A stretch of DNA of 64,000 nt, taken from Omphiscola glabra. Its lineage: Eukaryota > Mollusca > Gastropoda > Lymnaeidae. Positions 1 to 12,380 of the stretch are shown here, piece after piece (position 1 is the first letter of the stretch; every line of letters starts with the position of its first letter). The stretch is from positions 20,049,510 through 20,113,509 of the forward strand of contig OZ024796.1 in assembly GCA_964017045.1 (NCBI GenBank), in the 5' to 3' direction. The notes below the pieces were generated by a model. That model was given only the letters and a program-made list of their open reading frames with translations, was not told the origin of the DNA and made no database searches. Made by a program: the position numbers and the translations under genes.

Positions 1-158
1 TTATGGCAGAGCCTAAAGTTTAGTCAGTTCCTGAATCCGCTGAGTATTTGGTACTTGAGGAGAGGCATTTTCGGCCCACTGCAGAGTTTCTTTTCATGGA
101 AGTGGGTGGCAAAAAGTTTGGCCTGCTCCGAGCGGCCTTAATCCTAGCTACATCACTG
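1..158 (+). mobile_element. Decayed hAT-like miniature element (family B)
   Basis: Sequence resembles the better copy at 49187-49360: GGCATTTTCGG, then a CATGGAAGTGGGTGGCAAAA block, then AATCCTAGCTACATCACTG at 158. The 5' end is unclear or off the window; no target duplication was found. Confidence 0.5.
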
Positions 159-780
159 CTCAACAGGATCCCAAAAAATATCAAAATGTTGCTTGAACTA
201 AATAATTAAAAAAAAGGCTTGATGATCAGAAATTATATTTAAATAATAAAACTGCACATTGGAGATTTTAGTAGACTTATAGATGTCAGAAACAGGCTAA
301 GGGTCATGACAACATGTTGTCGTTAATGTGTAAGAGTCTGGTAGTGGCAACCAATGCAGATGATTCTCTTTATGCAGCTATTGAGGAAGCTGGTCCTTGG
401 CAAACATTTCGACCCAGCTGTCTCGTAAATTATTATATATAATAATCTGTATAAATCCCAATTAGAGGGCGTCAGATGCTTCTACAGGATGGGGGGTGGG
501 GGAAGATTTTAGGACGTAAATATACCATTCCAACTCCTGGGAAAGTCAACTGCTGACACTCTGAGAGCAGCATTACTGGCCGACCAGAAGTCCTTTGGCT
601 GGGGTGGCCTTCGTTGGTACCCGATCAAGTGGGTGCTGGCATGGGCTGCCCTGGCCAAGGGTGATCTCCAACATGCTGCTTCGCGGCCCGATATTCGGGC
701 TAAGGGGTAGCTCCGGGGAGGGCATAAAGATCTTGGTTCTAGCTCGATGGCTCGCTCACGCCATTTTCTAATGTAAAATT
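159..780. other. Upstream sequence without clear gene
   Basis: No splice-supported gene. A GC-richer patch at 570-712 is open on + (reads ...GGLRWYPIKWVLAWAALAK... and stops at 712) and could be a retroelement fragment, but I do not recognise it. Confidence 0.3.
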
Positions 781-783
781 GTG

Positions 784-1026
784 TTATCCCATGTCAACTG
801 CCAGGGGAGAATTGCCGTTATCCCATGTCAATTGGCAGGGGAGAATTGCTGTTATCCCATGTCAACTGGCAGGGGAGAATTGCTGTTATCCCATGTCAAC
901 TGGCCAGGGGAGAATTGCTGTTATCCCATGTCATCTGGCCAGGGGAGAATTGCTGTTATCCCATGTCAACTGGCCAGGGGAGAATTGCTGTTATCCCATG
1001 TCAACTGGCCAGGGGAGAATTGCTGT
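784..1026. repeat. Minisatellite, 34-35 bp unit, 7 copies
   Basis: Units of the type TTATCCCATGTCAACTGGCC followed by AGGGGAGAATTGCTG, nearly identical. Open in several frames because stops are absent from the unit; not a gene. Confidence 0.92.
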
Positions 1027-1573
1027 TAATACAAAATGTTATTGTTTACTTCAGCAGCACAACATTTTGAGCTTTGTGTCTTGACAATTATTGGTTGATC
1101 ATTAAATTAGCCTAGAGTCTATTTTCATTGGATTGACTTGGCTTAATCTTATGTCAAATATAATCATAAAAAATATATAATATTCATAATGCACTTACTG
1201 GCTTTAGACTAGAGCTTTATTACTTAATAGCCTATAAATGATGTCATGCTATTTTGGCCAATTTTTGACAACCCCCTCCCCCAATGTGATGGCGTTTATG
1301 GATGGTCCCAGAGCAGTTGTTGGCAACCCACACCTCCTTTGCAGCTCTTTGAATGAATAGATACAGCAGTTTTTTAAGTTGTACCTAATCTTTCATGAAC
1401 ATTTAACAATCTGCTCCTGCCTGTGGCTGCCAAAATATTTTCTTATCTTAGATCTAATTTATAAAAGTATTTCCTCACTCATAAAGGTTGCTGACTTTTG
1501 GCCTATAATTAAAAAGCTAGGCCATTTTTCTTTAAGTTTAATTGAAACAAAAATTCTAAAATTTTCAGGAGCT

Positions 1574-4500
1574 ATGTCTGGACTGCTGTCAGCAGCCAGT
1601 GTTGACTGGGCAAATAAAATAAGATGTAATGTTGTTGACGGGCTGCGACAAAGTTTTCAGGATGGAATATTCACAGACATAGAAATTGAGGTTGGAATAC
1701 TTTTCTTTTAAAAGTTTAACTTAATAATTAATTAATTTCACTTATTTGATTCACTCTAATGTATGGCACAGCATTTGTTCTCTGTTACATTTGATCTTAT
1801 ACAAATAATCTATAAATCCAATAAATAGCACATCTGTAACAAATTTGCTTCTTATTATATTTATTCAGGTCAGTGATAGTGTATTTCGGTGCCATAAAGT
1901 TTTTTTGTGCGCCATTTCTGACTACTTTTTGGCAATGTTTACATCTGGAATGAGAGAGAGTGTTGACAGTCGTGTGACCATAAAGGATTTGTCTGGTTCA
2001 ACTTTTAGAGCCGTCCTGGACTTTTACTATACTTGTGACAGGTAAATGAAATTATTTGAAAGCATAGTTGGTAATCAACAATGACTCACTAATATAAAAC
2101 AATTATGTAAAAACTCAATGATTTGGTTCTTTACCACCCAGTCCCCATTTGCTTTCTGTTCACCTTTAGTTAGATGTTAAAGAGCATTAACCTCTTTACC
2201 GGCTATTAAAAATTTTAAAACTAACCCTTATTTGGCGAATAAATATTTAAAAAAAACAACAGTACGGTAAACCGAAGAAGTCATAGTGTACACAAAAATT
2301 TGATTGTTTCATAACCATCAAAATAAAATATTTCAAGGGATCTGAACAACTGGAAGGTCTGTGACATTTGTTGTTGTGTAGAACTCTCAAAAAGAAACAC
2401 TTTTACACTGTTATTTACTGCCATCTATGCACATATAACGTCGCTAAAGTGTTGTTTGCAGTCTTCTAAAAAAATAGGTGTTTTTATGTATTTTGGGTAT
2501 TTTTAGGTATTTTTGAGGCTTATGGCTTCCCATAGTTTTGAAAAAAACCAGCTACTTGCACTGTAACTACGTCATAGCATTTTGGACGAGAATAATCGGG
2601 TCTGCCGCATACTGCAGATCATAATATCATTTGGACGATTATAGTCGGGTCTACCGTGTAAAGGTCAATAGATCAAGACGACTATAGTCGGGACAACCGG
2701 TAAAGGGGTTAAGGCTAAAGGTTAATAAAATTGCAGTGCAGTTTTTTCACACTTGTTGCTATGTCTCTTGTCTTAAGCCACATTACTTATATAATGTGTA
2801 AATGAAATATGACTTGAATACAATTAAATTATAATTTATTATGCTAATTCAAGCATCCAATCCAATATTTCTTTTAGCATTAACCACATCTTAAATGTTG
2901 CATATGTTTTTAAGGGTCATCTTGTCGTTTTCTCTTATGTCCATGTCTTTTAAGATAACCTATTCAAAGCATGCAAAATAAATATAACCTTAGATTAACA
3001 TTTCAGAAAAAATCAATTAATGAAAACGAAGGCCAAGAGGCGAGGGTCTCTTCATTTAAATACAAACATTTGGAATAAAAACAATATTCACTTTAAGTAC
3101 AAGCATTTGGAATAAAACAAGATTTTTTTTAATAGGCACAAAAACATTGATAACTTCATTCAGTAGTAGTAAATGAAACAAATGTACACAGTCCACACAC
3201 TTTTTGTCTGCAAATGTGTTTTTAGTCTACATTATGGGCTGTAAGTGGTATATTCAGTTTGGGCTGTATGTTGGTATATTTGGGCTGTATGTTGGTATAT
3301 TTGGGCTGTATGTTGGTATATTTGGGCTGTATGTTGGTATATTTGGGCTGTGTTGGTATATTTGGGCTGTGTGTTGGTATGTTCAGTTTGGGCTGTATGT
3401 TGGTATATTTGGGCTGTATGTTGGTATATTTGGGCTGTATGTTGGTATATTTGGGCTGTATGTTGGTATATTTGGTCTGTGTGTTGGTATGTTCAGTTTG
3501 GGCTGTATGTTGGTATATTTGGGCTGTATGTTGGTATATTTGGGCTGTATGTTGGTATATTTGGGCTGTATGTTGGTATATTTGGGCTGTATGTTGGTAT
3601 ATTTGGGCTGTATGTTGGTATATTTGGGCTGTATGTTGGTATATTTGGGCTGTGTGTTGGTATGTTCAGTTTGGGCTGTATGTTGGTATATTTGGGCTGT
3701 ATGTTGGTATATTTGGGCTGTATGTTGGTATATTTGGGCTGTATGTTGGTATATTTGGGCTGTATGTTGGTATATTTGGGCTGTATGTTGGTATATTTGG
3801 GCTGTGTTGGTATATTTGGGCTGTGTGTTGGTATGTTCAGTTTGGGCTGTATGTTGGTATATTTGGGCTGTGTGTTGGTATCATATTGGGGTTAGGCTCC
3901 CATAGGCGAACATATGTGTAGTATTGCCTTATATTGTAAAAATTATTTATGCATATTTTAAGGTTATATTATCCCTCCCACACTTTTAAACCTTTCCTAC
4001 ACTCTTATAAACACTTCCTATGCACTTAAACCCTTTCTACACTCTTAAACCTACATAGATTTAACAACATATTAGATATATACAATTAAAAAATCAGTGA
4101 TACAGTGAGACTGCAAAAAGTAAAGCGCAATATGATGAGGGAGGCCTGTATACTGTTTGGGCTGTGTGTTGTTGTATAAAGTTAGGGCTGTGGGCAGTTG
4201 ACTTCCAAAATATTTTAGTGATTTCAAATAACTTCATCACACACTTAATTATCGTCAGAAGGTAAATACGGTAATTTAAATTTTTTTGGAGCCTTCATCA
4301 TATGCCATGGCATCTAGACTAACTTGTTTGGCTCCTTGAATCTAACCACTGTTTCTCAAGGCTGCAAAACCTTTTTTTACCGTTGGAATGATAAAATGTT
4401 TTTTTTAAATCATAAAAATTTCTCTGATCAGTTCCTACATTGTGATTTTATTATAAAATTTTGAATGATCAATTTCTATTGTGTGGTTGAATGATCAATT

Positions 4501-7500
4501 ATTATTGTTTTGTTGAAAAATGATCAATTTCTATTGTGTGATTTTATTTTAAAAAATTCCATTGGTTTCTATTCTGTGTCCTCAGGTCTGTTGTCAACAC
4601 AGATACTGCTGAAGATCTTCTCAGAGCAGCTGGTTTGCTTCAGATGATCACTCTACAAGACAGCTGTGAAACTTACTATGCAGAAAATTTGAATGTGGAC
4701 AATGCGCTGGCAGTCTGGGATCTTGCCCAATGTTTGCATTGTGAAGCTTTGGCTGACAAAGCAAAGCGTTTCATTTTAGCCAACTTCCTGGACATTTACA
4801 CCGAACCTGATTTCTTACAAGTTGATGCTGAACACCTGAATGAGCTGCTTGGAGATGATGATCTACGTGTGCCAGATGAAGACTATGTCTGTGAGGCTGC
4901 GGTCTCATGGCTAAAGCATGACATAGGAAATAGGGCAAAATATTTTAATGAAATCTGTGTAAATCTCAGGCTTAGATACCTATCAGAAGATTCATTTAGC
5001 AAACTTCTCATTTTTACTCGCAATGAATGTCATATTAAAGACAGCATTCTGGAAGGATTTACGGAGAACAGAAGATATTCATTCCCAGAGTCCTCTAATA
5101 CAGTAGCCTTAGATACACCTTTGTCCTCCAGGAACTATGAAAATATGCTTGTGGTTATAGGGGTGCATAGGGCCACTGGAATATTGCCTACAGTTCATGC
5201 ATACAGTTTTAACACAAAGGTAATTCATTATAATCACACTCAAATTAATAAACCAGTTGATGTATGTAATGAGAGTCAACAGTCCTTACACAAGACCAAT
5301 TAAAGATAAAACTCTTTAAATCAGTAGAAATGGTCAAATTACTAGATAAACATGTGTTGTCCAATAATATTGCTATACTTAAGTACTTGTATTACAGTGT
5401 GACAGGCCAGAGTATACCTCTGTCCAGATTAAGCCACGGGTTAGACTGGCATAGGCCAGAATAAACATTGAGGGTAAAACTGGCCCAGGGCAAATTATGT
5501 CAATGGAATGAAATAGCCTAGGCCAGCCTATATCCCCACCAGATCAGACTAAGCTCCACACTATTTTTGGCACTAGTATACTGTTGAGTGGTGGAAGCCT
5601 AGGCCAGCCTATATCCCCAGCAGATCAGACTAAGCTCCACACTATTTTTGGCACTAGTATACTGTTGAGTGGTGGAAGCCTAGGCCAGCCTATATCCCCA
5701 CCAGATCAGACTAAGCTCCACACTATTCTTGGCACTAGTATACTGTTGAGCCAGCCTATATCCCCAGCAGATCAGACTAAGCTCCACACTATTTTTGGCA
5801 CTAGTATACTGTTGAGTGGTGGAAGCCTAGGCCAGCCTATATTCACACCAGATCAGACTAAGCTCCATGCTATTCTTGGCACTAGTAGACTGTTGAGCCA
5901 GCCTATAGCCCCAGCAGATCAGACTAAGCTCCACACTATTCTTGGCACTAGTATACTGTTGAGTGGTGGAAGCCTAGGCCAACCTATATTGCCACCAGAT
6001 CAGACTAAGCTCCACACTATTCTTGGCACTAGTTTACTGTTGAGTGGTGGAAGCCTAGGCCAGCCTATATCCCCACCAGATCAGACTAAGCTCCACGCTA
6101 TTCTTGGCACTAGTAGACTGTTGAGCCAGCCTATAGCCCCAGCAGATCAGACTAAGCTCCACACTATTCCTGGTTTAATTTGTGATTAAACAGTTTGACA
6201 GGTTTTGATTTTGACAGGTTTTGACAAGTTGGTATATGGGCCTTTTGTAATTATGTTTATTCCCCCCAGCATCATAGTCTGGCTATCGAGATTACACTGG
6301 CTATGGGGGTTACACTGGCTATGCTACAGCTCTGCTAATAATCATTAATTTTTGAGACATTGCTGACTACTACGTTAGATGGGTTTTGTCTGTCATTGAG
6401 GTATATAGTGACATTAGTCTAGCCGTGATGGGTAGAGTCTGGCCTGGAGTGGTATAGTCTGGCCTGGAGGGGTAGAGTCTGGCCTGGAGCGGTATAGTCT
6501 GGCCTGGATGGGTAGAGTCTGGCCTGGATGGGTAGAGTCTGGCCTGGAGCGGTATAGTCTGGCCTGGAGGGGTAGATTCTGGCCTGGAGGGGTATAGTCT
6601 GGCCTGGAGCGGTATAGTCTGGCCTGGAGGGGTAGAGTCTGGCCTGGAGGGGTGGAGTCTGGCCTGGATGGGTATAGTCTGGCTTGGAGCGGTATAGTCT
6701 GGCCTGGAGTGGTATAGTCTGTCCTGGAGGGGTATAGTCTAGCCTGGAGGGTATAGTCCTACATGGAGGATATAGTCTGACATGGAGGGTTAGATTCTAG
6801 CCTCAGAGTTTTTAGATTGAAGTCATTCAGCTTTCTCATTTAACTTACCTGAAAAAGATGAACCCCCAATAAAATGTCAAAATTTTGAGTAATTCATATT
6901 TGTATCACTGTACTTTACCTATCTCAGGGGGGCTATAATCTGGCCTTTGGGATTTAATGTGACCTGAGGGGTATAATCTGGCCTAGGCCAGTTTAACCCT
7001 GAGCTTAATCTGGTTAGGGATATACCCTGGCCTGCTACACCAGTATTGAACGTTTTTCACTTTAATATTTCAGTATTACCTCCCCTTTTATCGCTGATCT
7101 ATTTTTGCCCTTTAAATAACCCACTATTTTACTACATTGTTGCATTATTAAAAATCTAAAGTCAAATGTCAGAATGCCATGTTGAGCATTGTGCTTTTAA
7201 CACTGTAGTATATTCATACAATTCTTAATCATTGGCTGTTCAAACAATATAAAAAATAACTTCTTAATGAGTGGCTTTCATGGAGTTTAAAAAATAAATA
7301 AATAGTAATTTAATTTATGTAGTAATTTCGGCCATAATATAATTGTGGCTTGTGTTAAAATCTTCAGAAATATACCATATTTATTATCACTAAACATGTC
7401 AAGGAATAAAATATGGGAAAATCTTCCGGTTGCTTGTTATTTTAATAATTATAAAATGAATTTTCATAATAGTCGTGTGTTTTGACAAATGTTAAAATAA

Positions 7501-8338
7501 TTAAATTATTTTAAATTGACAGATGTGGTTCAAACTCAGCTCACTGCCGTTTGATCCCGGAGTAGGATATGCTACCTGTGTGTTGGACAATCAACTCTAC
7601 ATGTCTGGAATCTCATTACGTAAGGCGTACGTGCTGCGCTACGACCCTTGCACTAACTTATGGGAAGAGTGTTGCCAGATGCCAGAGAAGAGACGCTACC
7701 ATGAGATGGTCGTGGCCTGTGGTCATGTCCACGCCGTGTGCGGCTGGAACAAGAGAGATGGCGTGTTCACCAGCATCATACAGTACCACAGTTCAGAGGA
7801 GTCCTGGACCAGCCTGGGAAATCTTAGAGTCGGGGTCTACTCAGCGTCAGCGTGCGCTCTGGACAATATTATTTATGTGTTTGGAGGAAGGGCAGATGAC
7901 AGCACTCGCAAGCGAGACATTCAGTCTTTCAACGTCAACACCGGTCAAGCTACAGTCATTAATCAATTCCCTTCTGCTGTTACGGAAAGCCGCGCAATAG
8001 CTATAAATTCTTGCATGTATCTAGCCCTAACGAACGGTTCCATCATGAAGGTAATGGAGTCTGGTTCACTGACACGGCACAGCATTCTCCCCAATTTTGA
8101 TAGGTTTAACTTTGGACTTCTTCAACGAGGAAACAATATCTTAGTTGTTGGCGGTGACACAAGGTATCCGTCTGGATCTAGCCAGTTTGTTGACATTCTT
8201 GAGGTCAATGGACATGATGGAAAAGTGCGCGTACTTCAAGATCGCCTTTTTAACAATGCAAGCGCCGCAGCCTGTCGCATTCTTTTAATTCGTAGAGTTA
8301 TTCTTCCGAGGTTGTCTGTCCCTGGTATCCCGCACTAA
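1574..8338 (+). CDS. BTB-BACK-Kelch (kelch-like) protein, 4 coding exons
   Basis: Four coding exons join in one frame to 579 aa: 1574-1690, 1869-2041, 4586-5219 and 7523-8338 (stop TAA 8336-8338). Seen: ATG five bases after an acceptor (TTTTCAG, ends 1568), so an untranslated exon lies upstream; intron phases 0, 2, 0; donors GTTGGA (weak), GTAAAT, GTAATT. Residues about 34-135 form a BTB/POZ domain ([19 protein letters not shown], then [10 protein letters not shown]), about 140-240 a BACK domain ([13 protein letters not shown]), and about 285-575 kelch repeats ([24 protein letters not shown]). Length and order match the KLHL family, whose known members are mostly substrate adaptors of cullin-3 ubiquitin ligases; the ligase role is inferred. 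The paralogue cannot be told from memory. Kelch repeats sit in one exon. Introns 2 and 3 hold minisatellites and a 1.65-kb inverted-repeat element. Confidence 0.93.
3236..3885. repeat. Minisatellite, 21 bp unit, ~29 copies, in BTB-Kelch intron 2
   Basis: TGGGCTGTATGTTGGTATATT units, interrupted every few copies by a GTGTGTTGGTATGTTCAGTT variant, giving a loose higher-order pattern. The 21-bp period leaves all three + frames open for over 200 codons; the peptides are low-complexity and not credible. Confidence 0.95.
5510..6170. repeat. Minisatellite, mixed 81- and 66-bp units
   Basis: Units contain CAGATCAGACTAAGCTCCAC and GGCACTAGTATACTGTTGAG; the 66-bp form lacks a 15-bp piece (TGGTGGAAGCCTAGG). 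Both lengths are multiples of three, hence a spurious 201-codon ORF. GGCCAGCCTATATCCCC resembles the terminal repeat of the host element. Confidence 0.92.
6413..6765. repeat. Minisatellite, 20 bp unit, ~17 copies
   Basis: GGTATAGTCTGGCCTGGAGG units, close to the GGTATAATCTGGCCT piece of the element's right terminal repeat just downstream. Confidence 0.92.
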
Positions 8339-8425
8339 CATGAAGTCTACCTTAAATATTCGTTGCACTTTTTTAGTTTTATCAATTCGTCCTTGTCAGT
8401 CTTCAGTCAAGTGTTTCCTGTAAAC

Positions 8426-8806
8426 TTGTGGTTCCCAACCTTTTGACTTGCTGAGCTTATTTTTAGATCCAATTTCTACAGGGAATCTTACAAGTAATGT
8501 GTGTTGAGTTGTTTCCTGAGACTCCCTAAGGTCTACCCTGTCTTAAAAGTTGCTGGGGCTAAGTGGTTTCCTGAGAGTCCCTAAGGTCTACCCTGTGTCT
8601 TACAAGTTGCTGGGTCTAAGTGGTTTCCTGAGAGGCCCTAAGGTCTACCCTGTGTCTTACAAGTTACTGGGTCTAGTGGTTTCCTGAGAGTCCCTAAGTC
8701 TACCCTGTTCTACAAGTTTTGGGTTTTGAGTAGTTTCTTGGAGCAGATGTGAGTAGTCCATTCAGACGTCTAAGGATTAAGCGTAGCACAGGATGGGGGA
8801 CCACTG
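8426..8806. mobile_element. hAT-like MITE with perfect 8-bp target duplication
   Basis: Ends TTGTGGTTCCCAACC... and ...GGGGGACCACTG are imperfect inverted repeats; CTGTAAAC flanks both sides (8418-8425 and 8807-8814), the 8-bp duplication typical of hAT. Inside, about 8505-8715, is a tandem repeat built on GGTTTCCTGAGAGTCCCTAA. It lies 90 bp after the BTB-Kelch stop, probably in its 3' UTR. Confidence 0.8.
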
Positions 8807-8814
8807 CTGTAAAC

Positions 8815-9412
8815 CATTTCCACTCTTTAAAAAAACTGGGATATTTAAACCATTCAGTTTTTGAAAAATAATTTTTATTTTAATATGTAAAGTTTAATGT
8901 AAACAAAAGTTGTTTTTTTTTCATTTAAATTCTTTTTAAACAAAATTTGGAGACTGATGTTGAAACTTTATAAAAAAAATCCTTTTGATTGTACTTACAA
9001 GAGAATTTATGAGTGTTTTATCTTACAAAATGTATGAATGCTTGTTTTGATGAGTTCTCCCTGTATTTAATGCAGATACTCTTTGACTATCAATTAGTAT
9101 TGTAATTCATGGTCTCACTTATTGAGCTCATACAAAATACATTTTGATCAAACTAATAACCAGCAGTTGATATTGGATTTGAAAAAAAAGACAGAGAACA
9201 AAACACAGGCTTATTAGAATATGAATTCTTGTTAACTTTGAGGACTATAATAAAAAAAAGAGCTGATTCAAAAAGAACAGTAATGCTTCTGGGTAGTTTG
9301 TGCATAGTACAAATCTAAAAGTTGTCGGTCAGTGGATCAGTGGTCGGTCAGTGGATCAGTGGTCTTTGCGTCAGTCAGCCAAGGAGTGGTCTGAGAAATT
9401 GTAAGTCTGTAC
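8815..9412. other. AT-rich sequence downstream of BTB-Kelch gene
   Basis: No gene seen. An AATAAA at 9249-9254 could end the BTB-Kelch transcript. A short GGTCGGTCAGTGGATCAGTG duplication sits at about 9327-9362. Confidence 0.3.
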
Positions 9413-9640
9413 TGATATGTCTGCTATTGTATGTCTGCTATTGTTATGCCATTGTATGGTATGTCTGCTATTGTTAGTCTACAATTGTACATCTGCTATT
9501 GTACATCTACTTTTGTACGACTGCTACTGTATGTATGCTATTGTACATCTGCTATGGTATGTCTGCTATTGTATGTATGCTATTGTATGACTGCTAGTGC
9601 ATGTATGCTATTGTACATCTGCTATTACATTTATTCTATT
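9413..9640. repeat. Degenerate short tandem repeat (CTGCTATTGTATGT type)
   Basis: Units of 12-14 bp around TGTCTGCTATTGTA with many substitutions; low-complexity ORF only. Confidence 0.75.
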
Positions 9641-11498
9641 GCTATTGTATGTCATTATGCACACACCCACAGAATGCACTGGATGTAGATTCGTGCTGAT
9701 GTCATGGGATCTGTTTTTTCTGCATCTTATGTTTCTATTCAACTAGTCTTCTGGTCAGATTATTCCAAAGCTTTAACTTGTCTTTGACCACCATCATGAG
9801 ACATTATTCAGTGTTAAACCATCATGAGACATGATTCAGTGTTCAACCATCATGAGACATTAAATGATGATTTTAATTCAGTTTTGCTCTTTCTATTTGT
9901 AATGGAATATTATGGATGGTGTAGTCCAGTGTTTCTCAAAATGTTTGTTGTGTGGCCCTGTTCATTTTATACTTGTCCTTCCTGAGCCAATATAAGACAA
10001 TAAGTGTGTATAGTTAATTCTGAATAATACTCATACGCATCCTGCAACATACTGGAATGTTGATAAAGTTATTTCTAATATATTTTAATGTAATAATACA
10101 TTTACTGTTACAAAAATGTCAAGAAATCAAACGGAAACTGTTCAAATATTTACTCATAAGAACTTGTTTCACTTACATGATGATTTTTGTGGTATTGAAA
10201 AATTGGGTTGTAGAGTAAACTATAACTTGATTCTCAGATCCAACCTGTTGAACTCTGACCCAACTTACTGAACTCTGACCCTGATCTCTACCTTGCCCAT
10301 TTACAGTGGTTATATTGTAGACCAGCTGCTCTATATCAGGGATGCTGAGTTGTGTGTTTTGGGGGGGGGGGGGGACCAGGAATATCAGGTTTATTTTTAT
10401 TGTATCATCATGTTGGAAAAATGTTTTGAAATGGAGATGAGGGCACGGGAAATGTTTTGAAATCAAGAGGGGTGCAGCGCCGAAAAAAATGTTTAAGAAC
10501 CCCTTCTGTAGATCAATAGGCGCTGGTACTTCCACCTGGATATGGAGTTTGTGATTGAAGAAGAAATGGAGTATGCAAAAGGCTCCTGAAGAAAAGTGGG
10601 GGATGGATCCTCCGCAGGAATTCCTCCATCAATTCCGAATGCAGAGATGCAAATTGTTGCCCACCTGAATATAGATTTACTTTGCTCTACACTTGATCGG
10701 AGAACAAAAAAAGAGATGTTAGTGTCGAAATGCAGGTGCCCCTTACCCTGGCTATATGCCCCTTACTCTGGCTATATGCATGGATCTGCCCTTGGTTAAA
10801 GGTAAACTAAAGATCACAGGTTCTCTACCTTTTTGAATGGCAACCCTGATAAATTTACAAAAGAATTTTAATTAGTTTAAATTTATAGAAATCACATTCA
10901 AAAATAGTTTTTTTAGAATATAATTGAATATAATTTTAAGATAATTGAATGCAATAAATGAAATTGTAACAAGTTACTAAGCTATAATACTCATAGTGAT
11001 CATGTCAAATGAATTATTTATCTATTTTTGTAGTTTGTCCCCATTATATTTAATAGTGATATTTAATAAAATAATATTTAAAGTTGATCCCCTTCACTCT
11101 CTAACCATCTATCTACCATCTGATTTTTCTCTGTTCCAAGTGAATTATTTGGCCTATGCCTCGTCTGTCCTCCTTGTGATACACAATCAACGTCATAATT
11201 ATTCTTTTCATCTGGCCCCTTCTAATTCTCATCTAATACGCCTAGCCTACCTTACCCTCCCATTTCCAATCACGATTACCTGCCCAATTAACACCCCAAC
11301 CTGCCCCCCCCCCAACTCTTTTTTTTCCCTCCTTCCTGTCCTGTCATTTTTTGTTACTACACTCAAACACCACCTTCAGTAAAGTTCAATTCTTACCAGG
11401 TTTGTGGAGCAGACGGGATGGCTGAGCAGCGGCATTTTTTAACCTCCAAATATAACATCTATATTAGGGTTGAACTTTTTTGCCCATTAATCGGTAAT
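9641..11498. other. Intergenic, no supported gene
   Basis: hAT-like end fragments occur: CAGTGTTTCTCAAAATGTTT at about 9928 and GTTTAAGAACCCCTTCTG at about 10490. A 14-G run lies at 10361-10374. No matching pair of ends with a target duplication was found. Confidence 0.3.
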
Positions 11499-11785
11499 CT
11501 ATTCTATTATTTTTGACTTCCCACACCCCCTTTGACTTCCCACCTCTCCCGGAGCTTCCAACCTCCCAATAAACTTCCCAACTATCCCTGAACTTCTCAC
11601 ATCCCTCTTAACTTCCCAACTCTCCCTAAACTTCCCACTTCCCTCTAAACTTCCCACCTCTCCCTGAGCTTCCAACCTCCGTCTAAACTTCCCAACTCTC
11701 CCTAAACTTCCCAAAACTACCATAACTTCCCAAATCTCCTTTAATTTCCCACCTCCCAACACTTCCCACCTCTCCCTAAACGGGT
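11499..11785. repeat. Degenerate minisatellite (AACTTCCCACCTCTCCCT)
   Basis: Pyrimidine-rich units of about 17-33 bp; produces a spurious minus-strand ORF. Confidence 0.8.
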
Positions 11786-11814
11786 TATAGCAGGCTGATA
11801 TCTCTATCACACAC

Positions 11815-12380
11815 ACGCTACAGTGCTAGACAAGATGTAGATGCTACAGTGCTAGACATAAAGTAGATGCTACAGTGCTAGGCATAATATAGATGCTACA
11901 GTGCTGGACATAATGTAGATGCTACAGTGCTAGGCATAATATAGATGCTACAGTGCTGGACATAATGTAGATGCTACAGTGCTAGGCATAATATAGATGC
12001 TACAGTGCAGGACATAATGTAGATGCTACAGTGCTAGGCATAATATAGATGCTACAGTGATAGACATACTGTAGATGCTTCAATTCTAGATATAATAAAG
12101 ATGCTACAGTCTAGGCATAATATAGATGCTACAGTGCTAGACATAATGTAGATGCTACAATTCTAGACATAATAAAGATGCTACAGTGCTAGACATAATA
12201 TTGATGCTACAGAGTTAGACATAATGTAGAGGCTACAGTACTAGATATAAAGTAGATGCTACAATGCTAGACATAATAAAGCTGCTACAGTGCTAGACAT
12301 AATGTAGATGGTACAGTGCTAGACATAATGTAGATGGTACAATGCTAGACATAATGTAGATTGTACAGTGCTTGACATAC
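11815..12380. repeat. Minisatellite, ~25 bp unit, ~22 copies
   Basis: Units of GATGCTACAGTGCTAGACAT plus AATGTA; the first half alternates TAGGCATAATATA with TGGACATAATGTA, an alternating two-unit pattern. Confidence 0.9.

Larger units (their letters stand above)
5395..7043. mobile_element. 1.65-kb terminal-inverted-repeat element in BTB-Kelch intron 3
   Basis: The left end (CAGTGTGACAGGCCAGAGTA, continuing to about 5470) is repeated in inverted orientation at the right end (about 6925-7043, ending GGCCTGCTACACCAG). The inverted match runs about 65-70 bp, including CCAGATTAAG, GGGTTA and AGGCCAGA blocks. No transposase is visible. Target duplication is ambiguous (GTATT on both sides is one option), so the superfamily is uncertain. 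Confidence 0.65.

Noticed and set aside
570..712. Open GC-richer patch as a retroelement fragment
   Set aside because: No family motif recognised; kept only as a note.
3204..3921. Three overlapping + ORFs of 216-233 codons
   Set aside because: All are translations of the 21-bp minisatellite in three frames inside an intron; low-complexity peptides, no codon signal.
9928..10510. hAT element bounded by CAGTGTTTCTCAAAATG and GTTTAAGAACCCCTTCTG
   Set aside because: The ends are only loosely complementary and the flanks (GTGTAGTC and TAGATCAA) do not match.
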